Shown here: positions 1 to 8,975 of the stretch, piece after piece
Numbering within the stretch: position 1 is the first letter of the stretch
Layout of the letters: each line of letters begins with the position of its first letter
NCBI GenBank assembly: GCA_902490335.1
Contig: CABUDL010000002.1
Span: forward strand, 1 to 64,000
Source of the DNA: an uncultured Clostridium sp.
Lineage (GTDB): Bacteria > Bacillota > Clostridia > Oscillospirales > Ruminococcaceae
Length of the DNA stretch: 64,000 nucleotides
Direction of reading: 5' to 3'
Translations under genes and position numbers: made by a program
Notes under the pieces: model-generated
Told to the model about the DNA's origin: nothing
The model's database searches: none
The model's input: only the letters and a program-made list of their open reading frames with translations

Positions 1-181
1 AAGAGAATAGAAAAAGAATTTTTTGTATAAATTATAAATCTGCGTGCAAAGGGAAATTTTGAGGCAATTTATATAAAATTTTATTAAAAATAGGGGCAAT
101 AAATTTAAAACTGCACAATTTTTTACGGAAAGTTTTTAAAATAGTGAAACTTCCGACAAAATTTTTACAAAAGGGATTTTC

Positions 182-210
182 TTGACAGGGAAAGGCAAGA
201 TGAATATAAT
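182..210 (+). promoter_or_regulatory. sigma-A promoter of the G5/3D gene
   Basis: TTGACA at 182-187 and TATAAT at 205-210 are separated by 17 bp, a perfect housekeeping promoter. It lies about 75 bp before the start codon at 286. The 180 bp before it are AT-rich and hold no gene that I can support. Confidence 0.85.
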
Positions 211-285
211 GACATCGACCCTGCTAAAATACAAACGAGCAGGAAAATCTTGCAAATTGCAATTTTCAGAACAAAGGAGAACTTT

Positions 286-1248
286 ATGCAAAACTTCAGA
301 ACAAAAGCACACAGCATCGACCGTTGGGGCAAGATTGCTGTTGCCGCTATGCTTTCTGTTGCGATGGCAGCGGTAATCTTTTGGGGATTGACCCGAACAG
401 GCAATACAGATAAAACAGTGGCAGAGATGAGCATTGCACAGACAATCCGTGCATCGGGCGATACCTTGTCCGCATCGCTGGACACCGACAAATTTACCGG
501 AACCAGCATCCGACAGACCCGCATGCTGCTCGAGGAAGAAAAGGGCAGAGCGGATGTTTTGTCGGAGGAAGAGAAGCAGGCTCAGCAGACACAGGACGAT
601 GAGGACGAGGATGAGCCGAAGCGTTTTCTGGGGGCTGCAGGCAGAGATGGAGCTACAACAATAAAAATTGTGGTGGAGGACCAGGTCATCGAGCATGAGG
701 TCGTGAACCGTGAAACTTCCCTTCTGGCTCCCGGCAAGACCAAGCTGATACAGAGCGGAAGCGATGGCAAAAAGACGGTGACCTATGAGCAGAAGATGGT
801 GGGTCGGGAGATTCGCAAGAAGAAGGTAATCGACGAGCAAATCCACCAGCAGCCGGTGACCGAAATTACCCTGACCGGTGTGGAGGGCAAGGCAGTATCG
901 CCGCTGGATTTTGGCATTGAGCTGGATGAAAATGGAGTTCCGACCGAATACAGCAAGCTGCTGACCAACCAGGTGGCAGCGGGATACAACATCGAAGGCG
1001 GTGCGCGCGGTGCTTCCGGGCAGGGATTATCGGCAGGATATGTTGCGGTGCATCCGGGGGAAATCCCGTATGGAACGAGGATGTATATTACCAGTGCAGA
1101 TAATAGCTTTGTGTACGGCTTTGCGGTGGCAGCCGATACCGGAGTGGGTCTGATGAGCGACATCATTGATGTGGACCTGTATTATGATACATTTTTAGAG
1201 AGTTGTTTAAACGGCAAACGAAATGTAAATATTTATATTCTGGATTAA
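286..1248 (+). CDS. G5 and 3D domain cell-wall protein
   Basis: A 320-residue exported wall protein related to the YabE/Rpf-like family. The N-terminus has basic residues and then a hydrophobic segment (about residues 17-35), consistent with a signal anchor. An acidic stretch rich in E and D follows. A G5 domain lies at roughly 125-200 and a C-terminal 3D domain at roughly 235-320, where the Asp-containing motifs AADTG and DVDLYYD carry the acidic residues expected of this putative lytic fold. ATG 286 is chosen because AAAGGAGA ends 5 bases upstream; a TTG at 250 in the same frame has no such site. Members of the family remodel peptidoglycan, but the exact reaction is inferred from the fold. 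Confidence 0.88.
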   Translation: MQNFRTKAHSIDRWGKIAVAAMLSVAMAAVIFWGLTRTGNTDKTVAEMSIAQTIRASGDTLSASLDTDKFTGTSIRQTRMLLEEEKGRADVLSEEEKQAQQTQDDEDEDEPKRFLGAAGRDGATTIKIVVEDQVIEHEVVNRETSLLAPGKTKLIQSGSDGKKTVTYEQKMVGREIRKKKVIDEQIHQQPVTEITLTGVEGKAVSPLDFGIELDENGVPTEYSKLLTNQVAAGYNIEGGARGASGQGLSAGYVAVHPGEIPYGTRMYITSADNSFVYGFAVAADTGVGLMSDIIDVDLYYDTFLESCLNGKRNVNIYILD

Positions 1249-1252
1249 CAGC

Positions 1253-1290
1253 AAGGGCAGTTTCCCGAAGAGGGAGGCTGCCCTTTTTTG
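1253..1290 (+). terminator. rho-independent terminator
   Basis: AAGGGCAG and CTGCCCTT form a stem with an inner TCCC/GGGA pairing, followed by six T residues. It sits immediately after the G5/3D gene. Confidence 0.8.
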
Positions 1291-1356
1291 CAAAAAAGGG
1301 AGGAAAAGCAGAAAAATGGGAAGGAAAAGAAGAATATGGGAAACCAAACAGAGGGA

Positions 1357-1385
1357 CTGTCCGCATAGGCGGGCAGTTTTTTTAT
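1357..1385 (+). terminator. second terminator before the particle cluster
   Basis: CTGTCCGC (1357-1364), loop ATAG and GCGGGCAG (1369-1376) form an 8-bp stem with one G-U pair, followed by eight T residues. With the previous hairpin it insulates the phage-like cluster from upstream transcription. Confidence 0.75.
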
Positions 1386-1474
1386 AAAATTTTTTAAAAA
1401 AGAAGGATGGTTGCATATACCGATGCAATTTTGGAGGGAAAAAGGGGTAGGGGTGAAAGAAGGATCTGGGAGGA

Positions 1475-1939
1475 TTGGGGAAGGGAGGAGAGCATCTGGA
1501 GGAGCAAAAAAGAGAGTTTGCCTACTGGTACTTTGTGCTGCGCGACCCAAACCTTGCTGCCCAAAAAGCAGGGGTGGATAAGGGGATACAGCTGATACAT
1601 GACCGGGAGGTGCAGCGGGAGGTGCGCAGACTGCGCAGGAATCTGGGGAAGGAGAGCGCGGGGGAAATCGCAAAGCTGGGGCTGACAAGGTTGCTGTTTG
1701 GGCAGGCGGCGTGTGACGAGGAAGGCAAGCCGGTGTTCAACGGGTTTTTGACCAGTAAGGTGGGGAGCGCAAAGGCGGCAGAATATCAGTTTTGGGACAA
1801 ACTGAAGGCGTGTGAACTGCTGCTCAAGCTGAACGAGCAGGAAAAACAGGGAGAGGGTCGGGCGTTTGGCAGCGTGCTGGAGGCGCTGCAGCAGGGTGCG
1901 CAGAGACTTTCGGAGGAGGAGCAGGGTGAAGAGCTTTAG
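1475..1939 (+). CDS. terminase small subunit
   Basis: A 154-residue protein in the position expected for TerS, overlapping the large terminase gene. It has a short N-terminal segment resembling the 'KQREFAYWY..DPNLAAQKAG' helix found at the start of many small terminases, followed by helical, charged sequence. TerS recognises DNA for packaging and activates TerL. The start is uncertain: TTG 1475 lies two bases after GGGAGGA, but a CTG downstream of GGGAGGAG is also possible. No promoter with both consensus boxes is visible in the 90 bp upstream. Family assignment rests on the N-terminal pattern and synteny. Confidence 0.75.
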   Translation: MGKGGEHLEEQKREFAYWYFVLRDPNLAAQKAGVDKGIQLIHDREVQREVRRLRRNLGKESAGEIAKLGLTRLLFGQAACDEEGKPVFNGFLTSKVGSAKAAEYQFWDKLKACELLLKLNEQEKQGEGRAFGSVLEALQQGAQRLSEEEQGEEL

Positions 1940-3185
1940 CAGAAAACAGATGGAGCTGCTGAGCTGGTGGCTGCCGGAGAGGAAAACGAGCCGATATGAC
2001 GGCATCATCTGCGACGGCGCGGTGCGCAGCGGCAAGACCTTGTGCATGGCAATCTCCTTTTTTGCGTGGAGTATGAGCTGCTTTAATGGGCAAAGCTTTG
2101 CACTGTGCGGCAAGACCATCTCCGGTGTGCGCAGGAACCTTTTATCGGCAGTGCGGGGGACACTGGAGGAGATGGGGTTTGCATACAGCGAGAAGGTGAG
2201 CAAAAATTATGTGGAGCTGCGCTGCGGGCGGGTGTACAACCGGTATTATCTGTTTTCGGGAAAGGATGCCGCAAGCGCTTCGTTGATCCAGGGGATGACC
2301 CTTGCCGGGGTGCTGTTTGACGAGGTTGCCTTGCAGAATCGGGAGTTTGTGGAGCAGGCGGTGGCGCGATGCTCGGTGGAGGGGAGCCGATTTTGGTTCA
2401 ACTGCAACCCGGAGAATCCGGGGCACTGGTTCTATCGGGAATGGCTCCAAAGGCGGGAACAGAAGAAGCTGTATTATCTGCACTTTCTGATGGAGGACAA
2501 CCCATCCCTTTCCAAGCGGGTGAGGAAGCGGTATGAACTGCTGTACAGCGGGAGTTTTTACCGCAGGTTTATCCAAGGAGAATGGGTGGATGTACAGGGA
2601 TTGGTGTACCCGATGTTTTCTTTGGAGCGTCATGTAATACAGCAGGCGCCGGATTGTGAGCGCTTTTGTGTGTCCTGCGACTATGGAACGGTGAATCCCT
2701 GCTCGATGGGACTGTGGGGAGAGCGGAAAGGCAGGTGGTACCGCCTGGCGGAATATTATTACGACGCGCGCAGAGAGGGAGCGTGCAGGACCGACGAGGA
2801 GCATTATGAACAGCTGGAAAGACTGTGTGGTCAGAGGAAAATCGAGCGGGTCATTGTGGACCCGAGTGCAGCCAGCTTTATTGCGTGCATCCGTCGGCAC
2901 GGGAAATATTGGGTGGAGCCGGCAAAGAACGGGGTGCTGGAGGGCATCCAGCTGACGGCAGCGATGCTCAATGAGGGAAGGATACAGTTTTGCAGCGGGT
3001 GTGCCGACAGCATCCGGGAATTTGGGGTCTATCGCTGGAGCGAGGAGCAGGGAAGGGAGTTCCCGGTGAAGGAAAACGATCATGCGATGGATGACATCCG
3101 ATATTTTGTGATGGGACAGTTTGGGGCAAGAAAGGAGGGCTTTTTTGCGTTGTCACAACAAAGGAATGAAAGCAAGAGGAGGTAG
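1926..3185 (+). CDS. terminase large subunit (PBSX type)
   Basis: The 419-residue DNA-packaging motor with an N-terminal ATPase and a C-terminal nuclease. Walker A GAVRSGKT is at residues 31-38 and Walker B VLFDE at 129-133. Conserved Asp residues of the RNase-H-like nuclease are visible in CDYGTVNP, VIVDPS and NDHAMDD. The start is GTG 1926, preceded by GGAGGAG and overlapping the TerS gene by 14 bp; an upstream in-frame extension is Arg-rich and unlike the family. Length and motifs are intact, so DNA packaging could still be functional. Nothing suggests pseudogene decay. Confidence 0.93.
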   Translation: MKSFSRKQMELLSWWLPERKTSRYDGIICDGAVRSGKTLCMAISFFAWSMSCFNGQSFALCGKTISGVRRNLLSAVRGTLEEMGFAYSEKVSKNYVELRCGRVYNRYYLFSGKDAASASLIQGMTLAGVLFDEVALQNREFVEQAVARCSVEGSRFWFNCNPENPGHWFYREWLQRREQKKLYYLHFLMEDNPSLSKRVRKRYELLYSGSFYRRFIQGEWVDVQGLVYPMFSLERHVIQQAPDCERFCVSCDYGTVNPCSMGLWGERKGRWYRLAEYYYDARREGACRTDEEHYEQLERLCGQRKIERVIVDPSAASFIACIRRHGKYWVEPAKNGVLEGIQLTAAMLNEGRIQFCSGCADSIREFGVYRWSEEQGREFPVKENDHAMDDIRYFVMGQFGARKEGFFALSQQRNESKRR

Positions 3186-3190
3186 AGAGG

Positions 3191-4381
3191 ATGTCCTGGG
3201 GATTGGGTAGGAAAGAAAAGAGGAAGAAGGATTGTCCACCGGTGCAGTTTTGTGCGCAGAGCGTGGCATCGGGGTTATCGGAAAGCCGGATGGCGCAGGG
3301 ACTGTGCAGCGAGGCGCAGCGCAGGCTGTTTGAGCAGATTCGGCAGGCGGTGCCGCTGGTGGATGCAGCCATCGGGAAAATCATTCGGCTGGTGGGGGAT
3401 TTTGAGCTGGAATGCTCCAACCGGCAGGCGCAGGAGGAGCTGAGGCGATGGTGCAGTCAGGTGCCGGTGGGCGCAGGCGGCAGCGGGCTGCGGCAGTTTC
3501 TGCACAGCTATCTGGACGACCTGCTGACCTATGGCAATGCGGTGGGGGAGATGGTGCCCTTCTGTGAAGGGGAGGGAATCGCGGCGCTGTACAATGTGCC
3601 GCTGGAAAACATCCTGATTCGGCAGGGAGAGAATCCGCTGGATGTGAAGCTGTTTGCCAACAGCCGGATGGGGGAGGCGGTGGAGCTTGCCCATCCCGAG
3701 AGGGTGCTGTACACGGCACTGAACCCAAAGGCGGGGAGCGTGCAGGGCAGGTCGCTGCTGGAGGGGCTGCCATTTGTTTCCTCGGTGCTGCTGAACATCT
3801 ATCAGGCAATCGGGCAGAACTTTGAGCGGATGGGGAACCTTCGTTTTGCGGTGACCTACAAGCCGCAGGGTGGGGTGGACGGAGCGTATGCCAGAGAGAT
3901 TGCGCAGCAGATGGCAAGCCAGTGGGCGGACACCATGCGGGAGAGCGGTCAGGTCAAGGATTTTGTAGCGGTGGGCGATGTGGACATCAAGGTCATCGGT
4001 GCGGACAATCAGGCGCTGGACACGCAGGTGCCGGTGCGGCAGATGCTCGAGCAGATTGTTGCAAAGCTGGGGCTGCCGCCGTTTATCCTGGGGCTGAGCT
4101 GGTCCACCACCGAGCGGATGAGCCAGCAGCAGGCGGAAATTCTGGCAAGCGAGCTGGAAAGCTACCGTGCGCTGCTGACACCGGTGATTTTGCGCATTTG
4201 CAGGTATCATCTGGAGCAGATGGGACTGGGCGGAAAGGTGCAGGTGCAGTGGAAACACATCAGCATTGCCGACGAGGTGGAGCAGGCAAGAGCCAAGCTG
4301 CTGGATATGCAGGCAAAAGAGATTGAGGCAAAAATCAACCAAAGGGACAGACAGCAGGAGGGGGAGCAAGATGAAGTGTGA
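3191..4381 (+). CDS. phage portal protein
   Basis: A 396-residue portal that would form the dodecameric ring at one capsid vertex, docking TerL and the tail. It matches portal proteins in size, in its position between TerL and the capsid genes, and in a C-terminal part with the pattern LGLPPFILGLSWSTTERMSQQQ, typical of the portal region before the crown helices. Translation starts at ATG 3191 behind GAGGAGGTAGAGAGG, 6 bp after the terL stop. It is somewhat short for portals, in keeping with the compact gene sizes throughout this cluster. Confidence 0.88.
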   Translation: MSWGLGRKEKRKKDCPPVQFCAQSVASGLSESRMAQGLCSEAQRRLFEQIRQAVPLVDAAIGKIIRLVGDFELECSNRQAQEELRRWCSQVPVGAGGSGLRQFLHSYLDDLLTYGNAVGEMVPFCEGEGIAALYNVPLENILIRQGENPLDVKLFANSRMGEAVELAHPERVLYTALNPKAGSVQGRSLLEGLPFVSSVLLNIYQAIGQNFERMGNLRFAVTYKPQGGVDGAYAREIAQQMASQWADTMRESGQVKDFVAVGDVDIKVIGADNQALDTQVPVRQMLEQIVAKLGLPPFILGLSWSTTERMSQQQAEILASELESYRALLTPVILRICRYHLEQMGLGGKVQVQWKHISIADEVEQARAKLLDMQAKEIEAKINQRDRQQEGEQDEV

Positions 4382-5333
4382 AAAGAAAGGGAACCTGGTC
4401 AATCGTCAGGTGACGGTCGGGCAGGAGGATCTGGAGCAGATCAACCGTCTGACCAGAAGGGAATTTAGTCAGGAGGAGCTGTACTGCTTTCGGGTGGTGC
4501 TGTGCGACAATGATGTGGACCGACAGATGGAGCGGTTTGACGAGGAGACGCTGGAACAGCTGGCGAGGATGTTTGTGGGGAAAACGGGAATCTGTGACCA
4601 TCAGGCAAAGGCAGCCAACCAGCTGGCAAGAATCTATCAGGCGCAGGTGGAGTATTTCCCGGGAAAAACCAATCTACTGGGAGAACCGTACTGCGCGGTG
4701 GTGGCAAAAGCGTACATGGTGCGCACCGAATCCAACCGCGATCTGATTCTGGAAATTGAGGCGGGCATCAAGAAGGAGGTCAGCGTGGGGTGCAGCATCA
4801 GGGAAAGCAGATGCTCCATCTGCCAGAGCGAGCGGACGTTGCAGGATTGCGGACATCGAAAGGGGGAATGGTATGAAGGAAGGCTGTGCCACACCGTTCT
4901 GCACGGGGCAGAGGATGCCTACGAATGGTCGTTTGTTGCGGTGCCTGCGCAGCGTCAGGCGGGCGTAGTCAAGGAAAGCCGTCTGGAGAGCCAGCAGAGG
5001 ACGGTGCAGAAACTGTGGCAGGCAGGCGAAGAGGGCAGTGGGCTGTGGATTGACCGGGAGGAAGCCTGCCAAATGAAGAGAATGATGAAAAATCTGATGG
5101 AGGACTGCGAGGATGCCAGAAGGATGGCGCGAAAGGAGCTGCTGCAAAAGGCGGCAGGGGAGCAGATGGACGAGCGTGCCAGCGAGGAACTATGGGAGGT
5201 GCTGGAGCTGCTTTCCATCCGCCAGATGAAGGCGCTGGGAAAGCTGATCGACAACCGACAGACAATGGAGCAGCCGCAGCTGGCGGGCAGAAGAGCGCAG
5301 AGCGGCAGGACAGAGGACGGATTTGTCATTTAG
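4371..5333 (+). CDS. putative prohead protease/scaffold
   Basis: A 320-residue protein in the slot of the maturation protease. The N-terminal half contains DNDVDRQMERFDEETLEQLARMFVGKTGICDH, a pattern seen in Firmicute phage proteins next to the portal (XkdF-like); the quoted region spans roughly residues 46-77. A small Cys cluster follows at about 150-170 (CSIRESRCSICQ), and the last third is helical and charged, as expected for a scaffold. A catalytic Ser/His pair cannot be assigned by eye. ATG 4371 overlaps the portal gene by 11 bp and follows CAGGAGGGGG. Protease function is inferred from position. Confidence 0.6.
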   Translation: MKCEKKGNLVNRQVTVGQEDLEQINRLTRREFSQEELYCFRVVLCDNDVDRQMERFDEETLEQLARMFVGKTGICDHQAKAANQLARIYQAQVEYFPGKTNLLGEPYCAVVAKAYMVRTESNRDLILEIEAGIKKEVSVGCSIRESRCSICQSERTLQDCGHRKGEWYEGRLCHTVLHGAEDAYEWSFVAVPAQRQAGVVKESRLESQQRTVQKLWQAGEEGSGLWIDREEACQMKRMMKNLMEDCEDARRMARKELLQKAAGEQMDERASEELWEVLELLSIRQMKALGKLIDNRQTMEQPQLAGRRAQSGRTEDGFVI

Positions 5334-5349
5334 AGAGGATGGTAGAAGG

Positions 5350-5691
5350 ATGAAGGGTGTAAGCTTACAGGGATATAACAGCAAATATGTGACCATGCTG
5401 GTCAAGGGGGAGCTGAAAGCAGGGGACCTGGTGGCAATGGGCGGCAACAACACAGTAGAGAAGGCGGTTAACAAACGATTTGTGGGTGTTGCGCACGCAA
5501 TCCGAGATGGGTATGCGCTGGTGCAGACAGGCGGTTTTGCGGTGCTGGGCTACTCGGGGAATGCGCCTGCGGTGGGTTTTGCCAAGATGCAGGCAGATGC
5601 CAACGCGGATGCGGTGCTGAACGAAAGCGGCGGGGAGGTGCTGGTGACCGAGGTGGATACGGTCAACAAAAGCGTCGGTATCCTGTTTTAG
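5350..5691 (+). CDS. capsid decoration/stabilising protein
   Basis: A 113-residue beta-rich protein immediately before the major capsid gene, a common place for decoration proteins of the DUF2190/gpD-like type. The sequence alternates short hydrophobic strands and Gly turns (LKAGDLVAMGGNNTVEKA, GFAVLGYSGNAP). ATG 5350 follows GAGAGGATGGTAGAAGG. It would bind outside the mature head and stabilise it. The assignment comes from position, size and the repeated beta pattern; no catalytic motif is expected. Confidence 0.65.
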   Translation: MKGVSLQGYNSKYVTMLVKGELKAGDLVAMGGNNTVEKAVNKRFVGVAHAIRDGYALVQTGGFAVLGYSGNAPAVGFAKMQADANADAVLNESGGEVLVTEVDTVNKSVGILF

Positions 5692-5729
5692 AGGCAGAAA
5701 AATCAGAGTTTGCAAAAGGAGTTTTTAAG

Positions 5730-6737
5730 ATGAAGTATAACTATCAGAATATCGCGATTTCCAAGGATTTTTACAAAAGCGGAGAGGGTTTTTCCAAATG
5801 TCTGGAGCGTCTGGATCCTTCCGAGCAGTACAGGGGCACCGAGCTTGCCGGTTACGATGCGTTCCAGCGACAGCTCAAGCGATTTGACATCAAGGTGTCC
5901 GGTCAGGACAGCGACCGTTTGCAGAAATTTTTTGCGACCTCGGACAGCGCAGCCCTCTTTCCTGAGTATGTAGCAAGAGCGGTCAAGCAGGGTGTGGACG
6001 GCAATCACATCCTGGAGGAAATCTGTGCGGCGCAGACCCAGATCGAAGGGATGGACTACCGCGCTATTGCCTCCGACCCGGATTGGGAGAGCCAGAAGCC
6101 ATCGGTGGTGGAGGAGGGCGGATTTATCCCGGAAACCTCTATCCGACTCAAGGAAAGCCTGATCCGACTGAAAAAGCGCGGCAGAATGATGGTGGCTTCC
6201 TATGAGGCGATCAAGTTTCAGCGACTGGACCTGTTCACGGTGGCACTCAAGCAGATTGGCTCCTGCATCGGCAGGGCGCAGCTGGAGGATGCGGTGGATG
6301 TGTTGATCAACGGCGACGGCAACAGCAATCCGGCGGAAAAGGTGCAGCTGGCGCAGAGTGACAAGCTGACCTATCAGGACCTGCTGAACCTGTGGGGAAG
6401 CTTTGGGGAATATCAGATGAATGTGATGCTGGCATCCCACGATATGATGCTCAAGCTGCTTCAGGTGCCGGAGTTACAGGACCCGAAGACAGGACTGAAC
6501 TTCCAGGCGACCGGCTGCCTTTCCACTCCGCTGGGTGCAAAGCTGTTTGTTTCTTCGGCGGTGCCAAAGGGAACCATCATCGGTCTGGACAGACGATATG
6601 CGCTGGAGATGGTGCAGGCAGGCGGCATCAATGTGGAGTATGACAAGCTGATCGACTGCCAGATGGAGCGAGCAGCGGTGACCTCCATTGCGGGATTTTC
6701 CAAAATCTTCCCGGATGCGGTCAAGGTGCTGGCGTAA
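5730..6737 (+). CDS. major capsid protein (HK97-like fold)
   Basis: A 335-residue protein that would build the icosahedral shell. The central segment (about 130-200) with IPETSIRLKESLIRLKKRGR and VALKQIGSCIGRAQLEDAVDVLINGDG matches the spine-helix region of HK97-type capsids in Clostridia phages. The C-terminus ends in a beta segment (SIAGFSKIFPDAVKVLA), like other family members. Translation starts at ATG 5730 behind AAAAGGAG. The reading frame is complete, with no sign of decay. Confidence 0.85.
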   Translation: MKYNYQNIAISKDFYKSGEGFSKCLERLDPSEQYRGTELAGYDAFQRQLKRFDIKVSGQDSDRLQKFFATSDSAALFPEYVARAVKQGVDGNHILEEICAAQTQIEGMDYRAIASDPDWESQKPSVVEEGGFIPETSIRLKESLIRLKKRGRMMVASYEAIKFQRLDLFTVALKQIGSCIGRAQLEDAVDVLINGDGNSNPAEKVQLAQSDKLTYQDLLNLWGSFGEYQMNVMLASHDMMLKLLQVPELQDPKTGLNFQATGCLSTPLGAKLFVSSAVPKGTIIGLDRRYALEMVQAGGINVEYDKLIDCQMERAAVTSIAGFSKIFPDAVKVLA

Positions 6738-6749
6738 CGGAGAGAAGCG

Positions 6750-7109
6750 ATGGATGAAAAGCAGTTGATGAAGGATTTTTGTCTGGTCAGCGGACTGGAT
6801 GAACAGCAAGCAGAGGGCTGGAAGCCGCTGGTGCTGGGCTGCTGGAAAGAGCTGTGCAGGCGGCTGCGCCCGGCGGTGCAGCCACAGGAGCACAGGGAGC
6901 GGCTCAGCCTTGCCTGTGCAGCGCTGGCACACTACCGTTTGCAGAGGATGCAGGGAGAGGTGTACAGCGGCATCAAGGTGGGGGACATCTCGCTGACAGC
7001 GGGCAGCGGACAGCAGTCGGAGGCGATGGTGCTGGAGATGGTGGGCGACCTGCTGGACAGCGCCGGCGTTTGTGTGCAGGGGGTGGACGTATGCAGCCGG
7101 AACAGATGA
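6750..7109 (+). CDS. head-tail connector, gp6-like
   Basis: A 119-residue, largely helical protein directly after the capsid gene, where the head completion/adaptor protein normally lies. The sequence LSLACAALAHYRLQRM with a following acidic turn fits the DnaQ/gp6-like adaptor family. It would attach to the portal and bridge to the tail. The start is ATG 6750, 12 bp after the capsid stop. The gene overlaps the next one by 19 bp. Confidence 0.6.
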   Translation: MDEKQLMKDFCLVSGLDEQQAEGWKPLVLGCWKELCRRLRPAVQPQEHRERLSLACAALAHYRLQRMQGEVYSGIKVGDISLTAGSGQQSEAMVLEMVGDLLDSAGVCVQGVDVCSRNR

Positions 7110-7435
7110 TCGCTTCTGCCATCGAGCGCTGCGGATGCAGGCTGGAATTTTTGCAGGCAGAAGGAAGTGTGGTTTTAAAAGCATACCTAAATCCCCTGCG
7201 GGAGAGGGCGGCAAGGACCGAAGGAGGCGCTTCGGGAATGGTGCGGCAGGGACGATGGCTGCTGCTGGCGCCCTGTGAGGAGCAGCTGGTGAGAGAAGGA
7301 GCGCAGTTTGTGCGCAGGTGTGTGGGTAAAGCCGAAGAGAAGTTTATTTTGGAGCGGGTGGAGAAGGTTTGCTGGAACGGAAAGCCGGTCTACCTGTGGG
7401 GACTGGCGGTGCCGGTTCAGGAGGGAAGAGGATGA
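7091..7435 (+). CDS. small head-tail joining protein
   Basis: A 114-residue protein, ATG 7091, whose last base overlaps the following start (ATGA). It is a basic, beta-rich sequence with several Cys residues (ERCGCRLEF). Its position between connector and sheath suggests a stopper or joining protein. No family motif is clear enough to name, so the role is inferred from synteny. Confidence 0.6.
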   Translation: MQPEQMIASAIERCGCRLEFLQAEGSVVLKAYLNPLRERAARTEGGASGMVRQGRWLLLAPCEEQLVREGAQFVRRCVGKAEEKFILERVEKVCWNGKPVYLWGLAVPVQEGRG

Positions 7436-7905
7436 ACGAGTTTTCGCAGATGATCGAGCTGGTCAAGCAGGAACTGCTGCGCGGCGATGCGCAAATGGAG
7501 GTGCTGGGGGCATATCCTCAGCAGCTTCGAGCCAGACCGCAAAGACAGAAGCTGGCGGTGGTGGCAATCCAGAAGGTACTGATGCAGCCGCTGGGGATGC
7601 AGAGCTTTTACGGAGAAGAGGATCAGCCGCTGGGCAGGCAGGCGCAGGTCTGGATGAAAATTAGCTTCTGCTGTCCGAGCGGGGAGGAGTGCTGGCGGTT
7701 GTGGGAAAGGTGTGCGCAGCGACTGTTGTTCTCCGATAAGCTGGGAGCCGAGCAGATCGAGTGCGGCGAAGCGGTGTGGCAGAAGGAGTGGGGCGGCGTG
7801 GTGCTGCCGGTGAAGCTGTGCTGTAAATTCTTAATCAGCGGCAGCACAGGAGAAGCGTCCCAGCCGATACCGGAGCAGGTGCGCGTGGTCAGAAAAGGGG
7901 TGTAG
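7432..7905 (+). CDS. probable tail terminator/minor tail protein
   Basis: A 157-residue protein, ATG 7432, translationally coupled to the previous gene and followed by the sheath gene after 2 bp. The pattern of an N-terminal helix (FSQMIELVKQELL) with alternating strands (WMKISFCCPSGEECW, GGVVLPVKLCCKFLI) resembles tail terminator/XkdJ-type proteins that cap a contractile tail. The assignment rests on position and secondary-structure pattern. Confidence 0.55.
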   Translation: MNEFSQMIELVKQELLRGDAQMEVLGAYPQQLRARPQRQKLAVVAIQKVLMQPLGMQSFYGEEDQPLGRQAQVWMKISFCCPSGEECWRLWERCAQRLLFSDKLGAEQIECGEAVWQKEWGGVVLPVKLCCKFLISGSTGEASQPIPEQVRVVRKGV

Positions 7906-7907
7906 GA

Positions 7908-8963
7908 ATGAGCAGGAGTTATCGTCCGGGGGTGTACTCGGAGTATGATGTCATCAGCCGCAGGAGGGTGATGCAGGACCGGTATGCTTTTTACTGTGGA
8001 GCAGCCAAGGTTCGAGAAGGGAAAAGCCTGCCTGCGGGCGGCGTGGTGCAGCTGAAAAGTTTGGGGCAGCTGGAGGAGTTTTTTGAACCGCAGGGTGCCG
8101 GAAAGGAATTTTGCAGGGTGTGCAGGATGCTGCTGAATGTCGGTGTGAGCGGAGTCTATGCGGTGCCGCTGACGGTGGACGGCAGTCAGGCAGGAGAGGA
8201 GCTGTATGAGGGCGCGCTGCGCAAGCTGTGCGAAATCAAACGAGGTGGGGTCATCCTGTGCGACAGCACAAAGCCGGAGGTTTTGCACAAGCTAAAGGAG
8301 CAGGTGGAGCTGGCTTCGCAGAATGAGCGGGAGCGGCTGGCGGTCGGCTGTGTTGCAAAGGAGCAGGCGGCGCAGACAGCAAAATCACTCAACTGTGAAC
8401 GGATGGTGCTCTGCTGCCAGAAAGCAGGGATGAAGGAGGAATCCCTGACTGTCTGTGCAGCGGCGGTGGCAGCGATGCTGGCGGTGGGGGAAGCGATGGA
8501 CAGTTACCACTCCCGACCGCTGGAGGGCATCGAACAGCTGGAACCATTGAGCGAGCAGGAGATCGAAACGCTGCTGGGAGACGGTGTGACGGTGCTGGAG
8601 ATGGCAGACGGGCAGGCAGAATGTATCCGCTGTGTGACCACCCGTACCCGCACCGGAAACGAGGAGGACAGGACCTTTAGCTCGGTGAACGTGGTGATGA
8701 TGATTGATGAAATCATCCGCGCGGTGCGGGAACGACTGTCCGAGATGCTCAAGGGCAAGCGGGTGGGATTTTCGCAGGACAGCGTGGTTTCACAGGCGGC
8801 GGTGGTGCTGGACGAAAAGAAGCAGCAGGGGCTGATCACCTCCTTTGAGCCGCCGGTCGCCTATGTGCAGAAGGAGGACCCTTCGGTGTGCGTGGTGGAG
8901 CTGGAGTTTGATCTGGCAGCGGTGTTCAGCCGTATTTATCTGACGGCGCATATCTCGATTTAA
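7908..8963 (+). CDS. contractile tail sheath protein
   Basis: A 351-residue sheath subunit. The start YRPGVYSEYD is the classic N-terminal strand of sheath proteins. The C-terminal domain shows TRTRTGNEEDRTFSSVNVVMMIDEI, the conserved region preceding the final strands, and ends FSRIYLTAHISI, the arm that links neighbouring subunits. This identifies the particle as having a contractile (myovirus-like) tail. The protein is short compared with T4 gp18 but near the size of Firmicute PBSX-type sheaths. ATG 7908 follows GGGGTGTAGGA. Confidence 0.9.
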   Translation: MSRSYRPGVYSEYDVISRRRVMQDRYAFYCGAAKVREGKSLPAGGVVQLKSLGQLEEFFEPQGAGKEFCRVCRMLLNVGVSGVYAVPLTVDGSQAGEELYEGALRKLCEIKRGGVILCDSTKPEVLHKLKEQVELASQNERERLAVGCVAKEQAAQTAKSLNCERMVLCCQKAGMKEESLTVCAAAVAAMLAVGEAMDSYHSRPLEGIEQLEPLSEQEIETLLGDGVTVLEMADGQAECIRCVTTRTRTGNEEDRTFSSVNVVMMIDEIIRAVRERLSEMLKGKRVGFSQDSVVSQAAVVLDEKKQQGLITSFEPPVAYVQKEDPSVCVVELEFDLAAVFSRIYLTAHISI

Positions 8964-8975
8964 GGAGGGAAGAGG